A stretch of DNA of 64,000 bases from Fidelibacterota bacterium (GTDB lineage Bacteria; Pseudomonadota; Alphaproteobacteria; Rhodospirillales; Rhodospirillaceae), in contig CANJLF010000014.1 in NCBI GenBank assembly GCA_947475295.1, positions 1 to 64,000 of the forward strand, written 5' to 3'. Below the pieces are notes generated by a model. The model was not told the origin of the DNA and made no database searches. It was given only the letters and a program-made list of their open reading frames with translations. Positions 1 to 8,209 of the stretch are shown one piece after another. Position 1 is the stretch's first letter; the number at the start of each line of letters is the position of its first letter. The position numbers and the translations under genes were made by a program.

Positions 1-391
1 ACCGCAGATTTCTGACAGGACCCTGTGACCTGACCGATTTTCTTTACCAGTCGTGATGTTAGTCTACTGCAGGTTTTGGCTCTGTTCGAGTGGTACTGGT
101 ATCGGGCTATAGGTCACCGGCGCCGGCGGCCTATACCCGCCCATATTTGTTGTCGCCTCTCGCGCTAAAATAAAAATTCAGGACGCACTGCGATTTCGGG
201 CATTGTCACATTGATAGGCGGCTTGCGGCTAGGCTGACCATCAGCCAGCTCCTTCTATACAGGTAAATTCTCTCAAATCGACCGGCACAAAAAAAGCCGT
301 CAGGTCAATGTAGCAAGGCGTAGCAGTGCGGCGGCCAGCGCACTATAGTAAAGCTCGGGCGGCTGCACGCCCCGATCGTCAAGGGAAACTT
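1..391. other. Leading non-coding stretch
   Basis: No convincing reading frame, tRNA or strong terminator is visible here. The stretch mixes AT-rich and GC-rich segments and runs into the ribosome binding site of the lipocalin-like gene. It may hold that gene's promoter, but I cannot point to boxes with confidence. Confidence 0.5.
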
Positions 392-907
392 ATGGAACGA
401 CGTATTTTTCTCACGGCCGCCGCCGGGCTGGTTCCTTTGACGGCATTGGCTGCCGCAAAACTAACCTTGAGAGAACGAGTGCTCGGTACTTGGCGGATCG
501 TCGATGCGGAAACCGTCGACGTAGAGACCGGCGCATCGACGCCTTGGGGGGGGAAACCCAGGCCCTATTCCGGAATCATCGTCTATCAGCCGAATGGCTG
601 GATGTCGGTTCATATCGGAGCTGCGCGCCAGCCACTGCGCGCCGATGCGAGCCTCGGCAGCGTCAGCGATTCTGAGAAGATAGGCTGGTTCGACACCTGG
701 TATGGATACTACGGCAAATTCGAGATCGACGAGGCGCAGAGTAAGGTGCGGCACTACGTTGAAGGATCAATGATCGCATATGAGACAGGCGTGACCCTCA
801 CGCGCTCTATAAAAATGGATGGTGGCCTCCTGACGTTGACGACTGAGAACAGAGCGGCGACCGCCGCCGGCGCAACCTTCAACCGACTGACATGGCGTAA
901 GCTGTGA
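392..907 (+). CDS. Exported lipocalin-like domain protein
   Basis: About 171 residues. The ATG at 392 follows AAGGGAA, a good ribosome binding site; an earlier in-frame ATG at 326 lacks one. The N-terminus has a twin-arginine-like signal (ERRIFLTA followed by a hydrophobic Ala-rich run). The mature part shows the pattern of the lipocalin-like family PF13924: LGTWRIV near the start, a GxIVYxPNGWMSV strand, then a YYGKFEID strand and a VRHYVEGS strand. Members are small secreted beta-barrels with unassigned ligands. The gene stands alone, and a small opposite-strand frame overlaps its last 29 bases. The family call is from sequence pattern; the function is unknown. Confidence 0.75.
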   Translation: MERRIFLTAAAGLVPLTALAAAKLTLRERVLGTWRIVDAETVDVETGASTPWGGKPRPYSGIIVYQPNGWMSVHIGAARQPLRADASLGSVSDSEKIGWFDTWYGYYGKFEIDEAQSKVRHYVEGSMIAYETGVTLTRSIKMDGGLLTLTTENRAATAAGATFNRLTWRKL

Positions 908-1007
908 GACCAACGTAAATATAGTCGATGTAATTCTTTCGGTTCATTGGGATGCCGCGAGATGCAAAATATTCCTTAGCTTCTTCAAAACCGCTTTTAT
1001 CGGTCAT
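879..1007 (-). CDS. Possible small protein or gene remnant (42 aa)
   Basis: A 42-residue frame beginning MTDKSGFEEAKEYF. Its composition looks protein-like: an amphipathic helix, then a Tyr-rich stretch around NRKNYIDYIY. The ribosome binding site is poor and the end overlaps the lipocalin-like gene by 29 bases on the opposite strand. I do not recognise it. It could be a real small protein, a decayed fragment or chance. Confidence 0.25.
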   Translation of the reverse strand: MTDKSGFEEAKEYFASRGIPMNRKNYIDYIYVGLTAYAMSVG

Positions 1008-1028
1008 AAACCACCGCCTGCCGTAATT

Positions 1029-1062
1029 AAAAAAAACCCCGACGCGCCATGCATGGCTGGGG
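1029..1062 (-). terminator. Probable Rho-independent terminator
   Basis: Read on the minus strand, CCCC and GGGG arms flank an inner GCCATGCATGGC palindrome, and the structure is followed directly by eight T residues. It lies downstream of tRNA-Glu on the same strand and probably ends that transcript. Confidence 0.5.
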
Positions 1063-1328
1063 CCCCCGCATTGAGCATACCCCCACCTGCCGGTTCGGGG
1101 GGATGGGGGGTCGGAAACGGTGCCGCCCAGACCACAGCAGCCCATCATCCTGAGAGCGGCGGCGTTGGTTGCGGGTTCGGTGGATAGCTCACCATGAACG
1201 CCAGCCTACATCTGAAATGGTGCGGGAGTGTCTCCGGAAGTTCCTCGCTAACCCACTCCATCCGGCAGCGGCGCCGGGACACAGCCGGGACACCGGTTAC
1301 CGCCCTAGGCTGTAAGTCATTGAAATAT

Positions 1329-1404
1329 TGGCGTCCCCACGGGGATTCGAACCCCGGTTACCGCCGTGAAAGGGCGATGTCCTAGGCCTCTAGACGATGG
1401 GGAC
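1329..1404 (-). tRNA. tRNA-Glu (UUC)
   Basis: 76 nucleotides with encoded CCA. The acceptor arms GTCCCCA and TGGGGAC pair fully. The anticodon loop CTTTCAC gives UUC, and the T-loop is GGTTCGAATCC. The sequence closely follows the bacterial tRNA-Glu consensus. Confidence 0.96.
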
Positions 1405-1656
1405 GCAAGGGTATTGCGCGGGGCCGTTGGAAGGGGCCGGTGATAACGGGTGACGCCCGATAAATCAAGCCTGTGCGGGGGCTTGCCGGGTGCTTTGTCC
1501 AAGGTTTTTCCCCGGGTTTCGAAATACCGGATTTAGGGCGGTTTACCTGAGGTCCGCGGACGGGCCCGGCCGGGGCTATGGAACTGCCAAAGCCGACGCG
1601 CGCCGCCGGTCGCCCGATTCTGACGCCTTACCGGCCCCCTTTAGACCCCTGCATCC

Positions 1657-2877
1657 CTATTTCGGCGTCAGACGGTACAGGCCGCCCGGCCGTGCGTCTT
1701 CCAGCATCCAAAGAGAGCCGTCCGGCGCCTCTTCGATATCGCGGACACGTTTGCCGATGTCCCAGCGCTGGGCAACGGTGGCGCCGCCCTTGCCGTCAAA
1801 GGTCACGCGGGCGATGGCCTTTGAGACCAAGCCGCTAATCAAGGCGTTGCCCTTCCATTGCGGGAAGACGTTGCCCTTGTAGAACATGATATTGCCGGGC
1901 GCGATGACCGGTACCCAATAGACGGCGGGCTTGGCGAACTCGGTCCGTGTGTCGTGGCTGGGGATCGGCACGCCGTTATAATTCTTGCCGTAGGAAACCA
2001 GCGGCCAACCGTAATTCTTGCCGCGCTCGATCAAATTCAGTTCGTCGCCGCCGGCGGGGCCATGTTCGACCTCCCAGAGCCGGCCGTCGGGACCGAAGGC
2101 CAAGCCATAAGGCGTGCGGTGGCCCGTGCTCCAGGTTTCCGCCGGCGTCAGATTGGGTCCGGGTAACGTATAGGTGGTGACCACCGGCGCGGTCTTGCCT
2201 TTCTCGGTATCGGACGCCGGATCGATCAAGGGAATCGTCGCCGCGCCGGTTTTGCCTTCCATCGGATTGCCGGGCGCGGGTTTGCCGTCCAGGGTCAGGT
2301 GCAAGATTTTGCCGACCGGCTGGTCGGGATCCTGAGCCGGCAGGAAGCGCTGGCGGTCGCCCACCGCGAGGAAGAGCGAGTTACCGTCCGGCGCGAAGGC
2401 GATCTGCGCGCCTTCCTGACCGCCTTTACCTCTGGGCAGTTGGCGCCACAGCACCTGAAATCCATCGAGCTTGGCGCTCTGGCCGTCAAGGACAAGCTTT
2501 CCCCGGCCCATGGCCAAGCCGCCGCCGGTTTCACCCGGCTCGGCATAGGTGAGATACACATAGCGGTCGGTGGCGTAATGCGGCGAGAGGAAAACGCCCA
2601 GCATGCCGTTCTGGTTCTGATAGTAGCTGGCCGGCACACCGCCCACTTCGGTCTTCGCACCTTGCGGCGTGACCAGTTGCACGCGGCCCACTTTTTCGGT
2701 CACCAACATGCGGCCATCGGGCAGGAACGCGATGCGCCAGGGCAGTTCCAAGGTTGTGACCTGCGTCATGGTGAAGGGAAGGTTGGAATCGGATTTCTGA
2801 TCGCCGACATTCACCTGCGCATAGGCGGTGCTCGAGAACAGAGCCGCTAAAAAAGCCGCACACTTCAACGCCTTCAT
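1657..2877 (-). CDS. Exported PQQ-dependent sugar dehydrogenase (GSDH family)
   Basis: About 406 residues from the ATG at 2877, preceded by GGGAG. It starts with a signal peptide (MKALKCAAFLAALFSSTAYA). The rest is a six-bladed beta-propeller of the glucose/sorbosone dehydrogenase type (PF07995; soluble Asd/YliI-like aldose dehydrogenases). Diagnostic stretches are LPWRIAFLPDGRMLVTEK early, GGQEGAQIAFAPDG in the middle, and GHRTPYGLAFGPDGRLW, EHGPAGGDELNLI and GKNYGWP late. Relatives oxidise aldoses in the periplasm with PQQ. No PQQ synthesis genes lie in the window. A c-type cytochrome gene diverges from it and could accept the electrons; that link is inferred. Confidence 0.88.
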   Translation of the reverse strand: MKALKCAAFLAALFSSTAYAQVNVGDQKSDSNLPFTMTQVTTLELPWRIAFLPDGRMLVTEKVGRVQLVTPQGAKTEVGGVPASYYQNQNGMLGVFLSPHYATDRYVYLTYAEPGETGGGLAMGRGKLVLDGQSAKLDGFQVLWRQLPRGKGGQEGAQIAFAPDGNSLFLAVGDRQRFLPAQDPDQPVGKILHLTLDGKPAPGNPMEGKTGAATIPLIDPASDTEKGKTAPVVTTYTLPGPNLTPAETWSTGHRTPYGLAFGPDGRLWEVEHGPAGGDELNLIERGKNYGWPLVSYGKNYNGVPIPSHDTRTEFAKPAVYWVPVIAPGNIMFYKGNVFPQWKGNALISGLVSKAIARVTFDGKGGATVAQRWDIGKRVRDIEEAPDGSLWMLEDARPGGLYRLTPK

Positions 2878-3008
2878 TTGATTTCTCCCGACTTGCGAAT
2901 TCCGCCCCGATGAATCGATATTGAGATAGGGGCTTGATTGACTGTACGATACCTTAATCCAAATATATCGATTCAAGATACTGGAAATACGGGCCTTTTG
3001 GAGCGTCA

Positions 3009-3401
3009 TTGGTGGTTACAAATCCTATTGTCAGCGCATTCATCGTCGTCGCCGCGCTCGCGATGTTCCCGCGCGCTGGCCATGCTGCTGACAGCACGCC
3101 GATCGAGCGCGGGAGCGTAGTCTTTCAAGACGAATGCTTGCAGTGCCATCAGATCGGCGCCGAGCCCGGCGGCATTCAGGGGCCGTCGCTCACGGGCGTG
3201 GTGGGGCGCAAGATGGCGTCCGTTAAGGGTTTTGCCTACTCGAAAGTCCTGATGGCCAAGGGGCAAACGTGGACAAAAGCGAATCTAGACGTGTATCTGA
3301 AAGACCCTTCGGCTTTCATTCCCGGCTCGGAAATGCCCGTAAGTATAGGGGATGACCGCGACCGCGCCGACCTAATCGCCTTCTTGGAAGCGACGAAGTA
3401 A
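3009..3401 (+). CDS. Exported class I c-type cytochrome
   Basis: 130 residues counted from TTG at 3009. GTG at 3012 is an equally likely start with better spacing from GGAG at 3000-3003. A signal peptide ends near residue 26 (AGHAA). The heme motif CLQCH is at residues 43-47 and the likely axial methionine is Met109 in SEMPVS, as in small monoheme cytochrome c552/c-type proteins. It probably carries electrons in the periplasm. It diverges from the PQQ-type sugar dehydrogenase across about 130 bases, so a shared control region and an electron-transfer link are plausible but unproven. Confidence 0.9.
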   Translation: MVVTNPIVSAFIVVAALAMFPRAGHAADSTPIERGSVVFQDECLQCHQIGAEPGGIQGPSLTGVVGRKMASVKGFAYSKVLMAKGQTWTKANLDVYLKDPSAFIPGSEMPVSIGDDRDRADLIAFLEATK

Positions 3402-3421
3402 AGCTAATGCACCCCGCGTTC

Positions 3422-5875
3422 TCACATCGCGCAGCCGGCGGTCATGTCGGTAACCACGCCGCTGGCGACGTTATTCACCAGGTGCTGTAGGAAGCCGCCG
3501 AATGGATCGGCCTTGACGACGTAGTGGGGTATGGCTGCGCTGGGCGCGAGAGTGGCGCCCGTCTCTATGGCAGCCGAATCGAGCAGAAGCTGGCCGCCGC
3601 CTGGAATCGACCGCGTCTGGAAGCCGCCGATCCTGACGCCGCTACCGGCGTCGTAGACGCTAAGTTGGACGCTTTGGGCGGTTGCGCCGGTGTTTGTTAC
3701 ATTGACCAAGCTTGGATACCCTTGGCCGGCCATGAGCGAGGAATGTACGCCGATCACAGCGAAAGGTTCGGCGCCCATGCCCGCTTTACAGGTGCTGAGG
3801 TTGGTGAGCGCGCTCGCCGTCGTGTTCCAGACAACATGCTGAACGAACCCATCGATGTCGGTGTCGATGCGGAAATCGTAATTGGCGAGTGGGGGCGGGT
3901 TGAGAACCTGCTCAATGGCGCTAACGGGCGTCTGCAACTCAGCGCCGGGCGCAAGATTGGGACTGGTCCATTGGCCAAGGCCGACACCGGTGCTCATGTT
4001 GTAGAGTGTCACCTTGACAGGGCCGGCCGTGGCGCCGCTGTTATAGAAACGCAAGAACGACAGTTCTGCGGCTTGCCCGGCGCCGAAGAGCGCGCCGCCC
4101 CGCACCGGGATGCCAGGTGCGGCGATGGCCCCGCCCGACAAATTACACACGGGAGTCATATCGCTGATCATGCCGGTTTGCGCATTGGTCATGAGGTGCT
4201 GGAAGAAGGCGCCATACGGCGCCGAGGTCGCGAACACGGAATAATGAAGGCCGGGGGGCGTAATCTTGAGTGTCTGCTCGAGATCGCTGATGGTCAAAAT
4301 CGCGCCGCTGTTGACAGGCATGACCGGCTGACTGGGGCCCAGCCTGGTGACGTCGCGCGTGAAGTAGTTCAGGTGCGCGCCGGTCGAAGCGTCGTAGAGG
4401 TGGATAAAGACGTTGAGAAAATCGAACGGCGTCGGATTGTGGTAGACGATCGAACTCGGGTGTCCCGCGAGCTTCGATGTATGCACGTTCCCGATGTAGG
4501 CATAGGGCGGAGCACCGTATCCTGAGTCGCAGGCCGTAACGTTGGTAAGTGCGCCCGTGGCGGGATTGAACAGCACGTGCTGCAACGTACCCGTCAGCGT
4601 GGTGCCTGTATCGACCCGCATGCCGTACATCGTCGGGCGCTGATAACCAAGGGGCGCGGTGTCTTCGATTTCGGCGATAGAGAACTGCCGTGAGGTTGAC
4701 GGCGCTATCGCTGGACTGGTCCAGTGAATCTTGTCGAGGCCCGTATCGGCGTCCGTCAGCGTTAGCTTAACGACGCCGCTTGCACCTCCGTTGCTGGTGA
4801 AGCGCAAAAACGGCTGCGCGGTCGCCGACGGAGGGAAAACGGCGCCCAGGTTGGGGGGGAACGGGTAGGTCAGTCCCTCGGGCGCGACGACAACGCTATA
4901 GGTGTAACCCACCGCCGGAAACGTGTTGGTGTCGCCGTCCTGGGCAATCCTCAGCACGCAGGCACCGGCGCGGCGGAAGGTGACGGTCAACCCCTGCACG
5001 CTGCAGGTCTTGGGCGCGTTGGTGGTCATGCTCACGGGCAGACCTGAACTTGCCGTCGCGTTAGAGGTGAAGGTGTCACCCGGGTGGTAGACCGACTGCA
5101 TCGACAAGCCCAACGTCATCGTCTGCGTGGCCGCGCCGCCGGTCAGTTTCACGAACTGATCGTCGTCGTTGCTTCCGTTCGTGAACTTGCTGCAGCGGTT
5201 CGGGATGGCGTCCGCGACCGCGCGCGGGACGATCATCTGCTCGCGTGTGGCGATGCCGCGGGCCTGAAACTCGGCAAAAAGTTCGTCGGTCAGAGTCTCG
5301 AAGTAAGAAATCAAGTGGTACCCGGTAAGGTCATGGATGGCCACCGCAATATCGCTGTCGGTGATTTGACCGTAGTGGTGCCCGAGCACCTGGCCTTCCT
5401 CCACGCGCATGCCGACCGACACCGGCGTTGGCGTAACAACGTGGAAGATGAAGAAGGTAAAGGCCGGCTGGACGTCGGAGGTGATGTGGATCTGGGTGGC
5501 GAATTCCTCCTCGAACACGCGCGAGATCACACCTGATACCGGCGCGCGGATCACGGTGTTGGCGTCGGGCGGCCGGAAGTAATGCTTCATGTTGATGCAT
5601 GACTCGGTCGGCTTGAACGGGACCTTGATGGCCTCCAAGGTATTGCCGAACTGGATCTGGTCCGAATAATCGTGGCCGGCGAAGGACCGATACTTGGAAA
5701 TCGCCGTAACCTTGTTGAGGTCGATATAGTTGGTTTTGACGAATTTCGGCACACCGAGATTTAGGTAATCGTATTTCACGGTGTCGTAGATGGAGAATTC
5801 GGCGGAGGCGCGCACGTTCAACACGCAGATGAGCGCGCTTAGCAAGACCCAACGGATGATTGAATTCAGCATCAT
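3422..5875 (-). CDS. Large secreted protein: M23-like region, Ig-like domain, four repeats
   Basis: 817 residues; ATG codons sit at 5875 and 5872 after GGGGA. A signal peptide covers about residues 1-25. Residues 60-205 resemble an M23 metallopeptidase (GHDYSD, MKHYFRPP, APVSGVISRV, FFIFHV, GQVLGHH) but the zinc-ligand pattern is not canonical, so activity is doubtful. Residues 240-335 form an Ig-like domain (SSGLPVSMTTN, CSVQG, ACVLRIAQ). Four repeats then start near residues 357, 476, 608 and 724. Each ends in QH-x3-N-x3-G/A-x4-T/M-x-C, and the first and third match each other best. No attachment or autotransporter signal is seen. It may be an exported adhesin or envelope protein; the function is unknown. 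Confidence 0.7.
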   Translation of the reverse strand: MMLNSIIRWVLLSALICVLNVRASAEFSIYDTVKYDYLNLGVPKFVKTNYIDLNKVTAISKYRSFAGHDYSDQIQFGNTLEAIKVPFKPTESCINMKHYFRPPDANTVIRAPVSGVISRVFEEEFATQIHITSDVQPAFTFFIFHVVTPTPVSVGMRVEEGQVLGHHYGQITDSDIAVAIHDLTGYHLISYFETLTDELFAEFQARGIATREQMIVPRAVADAIPNRCSKFTNGSNDDDQFVKLTGGAATQTMTLGLSMQSVYHPGDTFTSNATASSGLPVSMTTNAPKTCSVQGLTVTFRRAGACVLRIAQDGDTNTFPAVGYTYSVVVAPEGLTYPFPPNLGAVFPPSATAQPFLRFTSNGGASGVVKLTLTDADTGLDKIHWTSPAIAPSTSRQFSIAEIEDTAPLGYQRPTMYGMRVDTGTTLTGTLQHVLFNPATGALTNVTACDSGYGAPPYAYIGNVHTSKLAGHPSSIVYHNPTPFDFLNVFIHLYDASTGAHLNYFTRDVTRLGPSQPVMPVNSGAILTISDLEQTLKITPPGLHYSVFATSAPYGAFFQHLMTNAQTGMISDMTPVCNLSGGAIAAPGIPVRGGALFGAGQAAELSFLRFYNSGATAGPVKVTLYNMSTGVGLGQWTSPNLAPGAELQTPVSAIEQVLNPPPLANYDFRIDTDIDGFVQHVVWNTTASALTNLSTCKAGMGAEPFAVIGVHSSLMAGQGYPSLVNVTNTGATAQSVQLSVYDAGSGVRIGGFQTRSIPGGGQLLLDSAAIETGATLAPSAAIPHYVVKADPFGGFLQHLVNNVASGVVTDMTAGCAM

Positions 5876-6034
5876 GTTCCCCGAGCCAGGATGGCGGGGC
5901 TGGGAATAGATTCCAACTTCAATTTCAGAGATTTAGGAGAGGCGGCGGAAAAAATATTCACGTGGCAAGTGATCCAAAAGCTGAACGCCCTCCTGGAATC
6001 GATGAAGTAAAGCGGCCCGCGTGGTCGTCCGCCA

Positions 6035-6457
6035 TCACTTCTTTGCTTCGAGAAGAGGTAAGGCGACCTTTCCTAAAGCCATGCCCGCCGGCCAGCCGGC
6101 ATAGAACGCGAGCTGGACGGCCAGTCCGCGCAATTCATCGGGCTTAACGCCGTTCGTAATGGCGAGTTTGACGTGGGTCTGGAGTTCGTCGGGTCTTCCT
6201 TGGGCCGCAAGTAACGCGACAGTGACCAAGCTGCGGTCGCGCGGGTTTAATTCCGGTTGCTTCCAAACATCGCCATAGAGAACGTCTTCGCGAAGCCGGC
6301 CGAGCTGCGGGATGGCCATATAAATTCGCGCGCTCTCTGCCGCGGGAGCAGGATTTTCCGCCGCCAGACTCGGCCGTGTGCTGGCAAGCCCTGCGAGCGC
6401 TGTCGCAACCGAGACCGACGCTCCGTTTAAGACCCTGCGACGTGATAATTTGTTCAT
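6035..6457 (-). CDS. Carboxymuconolactone decarboxylase-like protein, Tat-exported
   Basis: 140 residues from the ATG at 6457, preceded by AGGAT. The N-terminus carries a twin-arginine signal (SRRRVLNGAS, then an Ala-rich core ending near SLAAE). The rest follows the CMD/AhpD-like fold: RDRSLVTVALLAAQGR, ELQTHVKLAITNGV and LAFYAGWPAGM. There is no CxxC pair, so it is of the gamma-carboxymuconolactone decarboxylase rather than the AhpD peroxidase type. The substrate is unknown. It sits close to a dienelactone hydrolase family gene, another enzyme class of the protocatechuate/lactone kind, but the two face different ways. Confidence 0.85.
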   Translation of the reverse strand: MNKLSRRRVLNGASVSVATALAGLASTRPSLAAENPAPAAESARIYMAIPQLGRLREDVLYGDVWKQPELNPRDRSLVTVALLAAQGRPDELQTHVKLAITNGVKPDELRGLAVQLAFYAGWPAGMALGKVALPLLEAKK

Positions 6458-6712
6458 ATCCTGCCACCCTGGTTTGAGTTTGTGAGGAACCGCGCCCTGA
6501 GGGCCCAGCCTAAACTAGCTTACATGCTACGTCCCAACGCGACGGCTTGAACAATACTTTTAGGGTGCGGGGCTTTCTCTCAGGTCGCTCCTTGGTGCGG
6601 AGCGTAGGTACTCCTTTGTAATTACGTATTATTCTCGCACCCCCTATCACCCGTGGACATCGCTTCCAGACTGCCCATAATCTAGGGCGCTCAACCAGGA
6701 AGGGAGGCCCCT

Positions 6713-7627
6713 ATGGACCAAATCGTACGCAAAAAACTACCCACGGAAGCGGTTGATCTTTATTCGAAATTCATTCACGGCGAAATCGGGCGGCGTGATT
6801 TCTTCGATGGACTGACACGTTTCGCGGTGGGCGGACTGACCGTCGCCGCCATGGTCGAGGCGCTGATGCCGAATTACGCGCTCGGCCAACAGGTGCGTAA
6901 GGACGATGATCGCATCAAAACGAGTTACGAAACCGTGCCGTCGCCCGATGGCCATGGCTACATCCGGGGCTATTTCGTACGGCCCTTCAGCCAGGACACT
7001 CGCACCGCCACCCCGACCAAACTGCCGGGCGTGATCGTCATTCACGAAAATCGCGGATTGAACCCGCACACTGAGGACGTGGCGCGGCGCTTCGCCCTTG
7101 AGAACTTCATCGCCTTTGCGCCCGACGCGCTTTCATCGACCGGCGGCTATCCCGGCGACGACTTCAAGGGCGGCGAGCTTTTTTCGAAGCTCGACCCCGC
7201 CAAACGGACGCAGGATTTCGTCGCCGCCGCGCGCTGGTTGAAAGCGCGCCCCGAATGTTCGGGGAAAATTGCTTCGACGGGTTTCTGCTTCGGCGGCGGA
7301 CTCTCCAACACCTTGGCGGTTCTCTTGGGCGACGATTTGGCCGCCGCAGCGCCGTTCTACGGCACGCCGGCCAAGCCCGAAGACGTGCCGAAAATCAAAG
7401 GGGCCATGCTGATTCATCACGGCGGGTTGGATAAGGCCTTGGCGGAGGGTTACCCGGCGCAAGAGGCCGAGCTGAAGAAAAACAAAGTCCGCTACGAAGG
7501 TCACGTCTATCCGAATTCCGTTCATGGCTTCTTCAACGACGCGACACCCGAGCGCTACAACAAGACCACGGCACAGCAAGCCTGGACGCGCACCATCGAG
7601 TGGTTCAACCAGCACGCCCGCGTATAG
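6713..7627 (+). CDS. Dienelactone hydrolase family protein (YghX-like)
   Basis: 304 residues. GGAGG six bases before the ATG fixes the start. The first 60 residues hold a signal-like segment (RRDFFDGLTRFAVGG, then a hydrophobic run), as in YghX-type proteins. The alpha/beta-hydrolase core has the dienelactone hydrolase triad: Cys in GFCFGGG, Asp in HHGGLDK and His in VHGFFND, plus the conserved Glu in IHENRG. Family members hydrolyse lactones or esters; the true substrate here is unknown. A strong hairpin follows the stop codon. Confidence 0.9.
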   Translation: MDQIVRKKLPTEAVDLYSKFIHGEIGRRDFFDGLTRFAVGGLTVAAMVEALMPNYALGQQVRKDDDRIKTSYETVPSPDGHGYIRGYFVRPFSQDTRTATPTKLPGVIVIHENRGLNPHTEDVARRFALENFIAFAPDALSSTGGYPGDDFKGGELFSKLDPAKRTQDFVAAARWLKARPECSGKIASTGFCFGGGLSNTLAVLLGDDLAAAAPFYGTPAKPEDVPKIKGAMLIHHGGLDKALAEGYPAQEAELKKNKVRYEGHVYPNSVHGFFNDATPERYNKTTAQQAWTRTIEWFNQHARV

Positions 7628-7657
7628 CCGTTAACGGTTCCACGGCTTTTGAATCCG

Positions 7658-7687
7658 GAGGGTCATGGGGTTTTGCCCGTGACCCTC
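7658..7687. terminator. Bidirectional terminator-like hairpin
   Basis: GAGGGTCATGGGG pairs with GCCCGTGACCCTC (about 12 pairs, one wobble) around a short T-rich loop. It lies between the stops of the converging dienelactone hydrolase and COG4315 genes and touches the stop codon of the latter. Confidence 0.6.
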
Positions 7688-8201
7688 ACGGATCAAGCGG
7701 GGCGGCGATTTCTTCCGGGCCTGTCTTTTTGCGCTCTGCCGCCGGAGCGTCGAGCAGCATCGTCACGCCGGCTTTCTTCAAGTACTCGATGCCGGCTTCG
7801 CCGAGGTACCAGTACATGAGCTTTCCGCCACCATGCGGCGCATTCACCTCATCCTCAAAATAGGTGTATACGGGCTTGCCCTTGTACGCCCACTGAAAAA
7901 GGCCGTCGTCACGTTTGACGATTGTCCAATCCCCCGTGGGTTTATCACTCGCTGTGGCCCGAATAATGGGCCACACCTGGATGCATACCTTGTCGCAGGT
8001 CGAAAGGTCGGGCGGCTCGCCGTTGAAAGTATAGAGCGGCAGGAGCGAGGGAAAGGACCTGTAGGTCCATTTACCCGGGGTCGTCTCAGACAGCGCGATA
8101 ACGCCGGGGTAAGGCCTGTCCTCCAGAGGTATCTCAGCGGCCTTCGCACCGCCGGCTAACGCGGCCGATATGGCGATCAACGTGAAAAATGGGATGCGCA
8201 T
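7686..8201 (-). CDS. Exported COG4315-type repeat protein
   Basis: 171 residues with a signal peptide ending near GGAKA and AGGGAA before the ATG. It contains the degenerate repeat of COG4315/PF03640 'secreted repeat of unknown function': LPLYTFNGEPPDLSTCDKVC, then DWTIVKRDDGLFQWAYKGKPVYTYFED. A paralogue is at 24566-24991 with the same WTIxKRDDGxxQWAYKGxPVYT core. It follows the NHL gene by only 8 bases and is probably co-transcribed with it. The molecular role is unknown. Confidence 0.8.
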   Translation of the reverse strand: MRIPFFTLIAISAALAGGAKAAEIPLEDRPYPGVIALSETTPGKWTYRSFPSLLPLYTFNGEPPDLSTCDKVCIQVWPIIRATASDKPTGDWTIVKRDDGLFQWAYKGKPVYTYFEDEVNAPHGGGKLMYWYLGEAGIEYLKKAGVTMLLDAPAAERKKTGPEEIAAPLDP

Positions 8202-8209
8202 TTCTTCCC

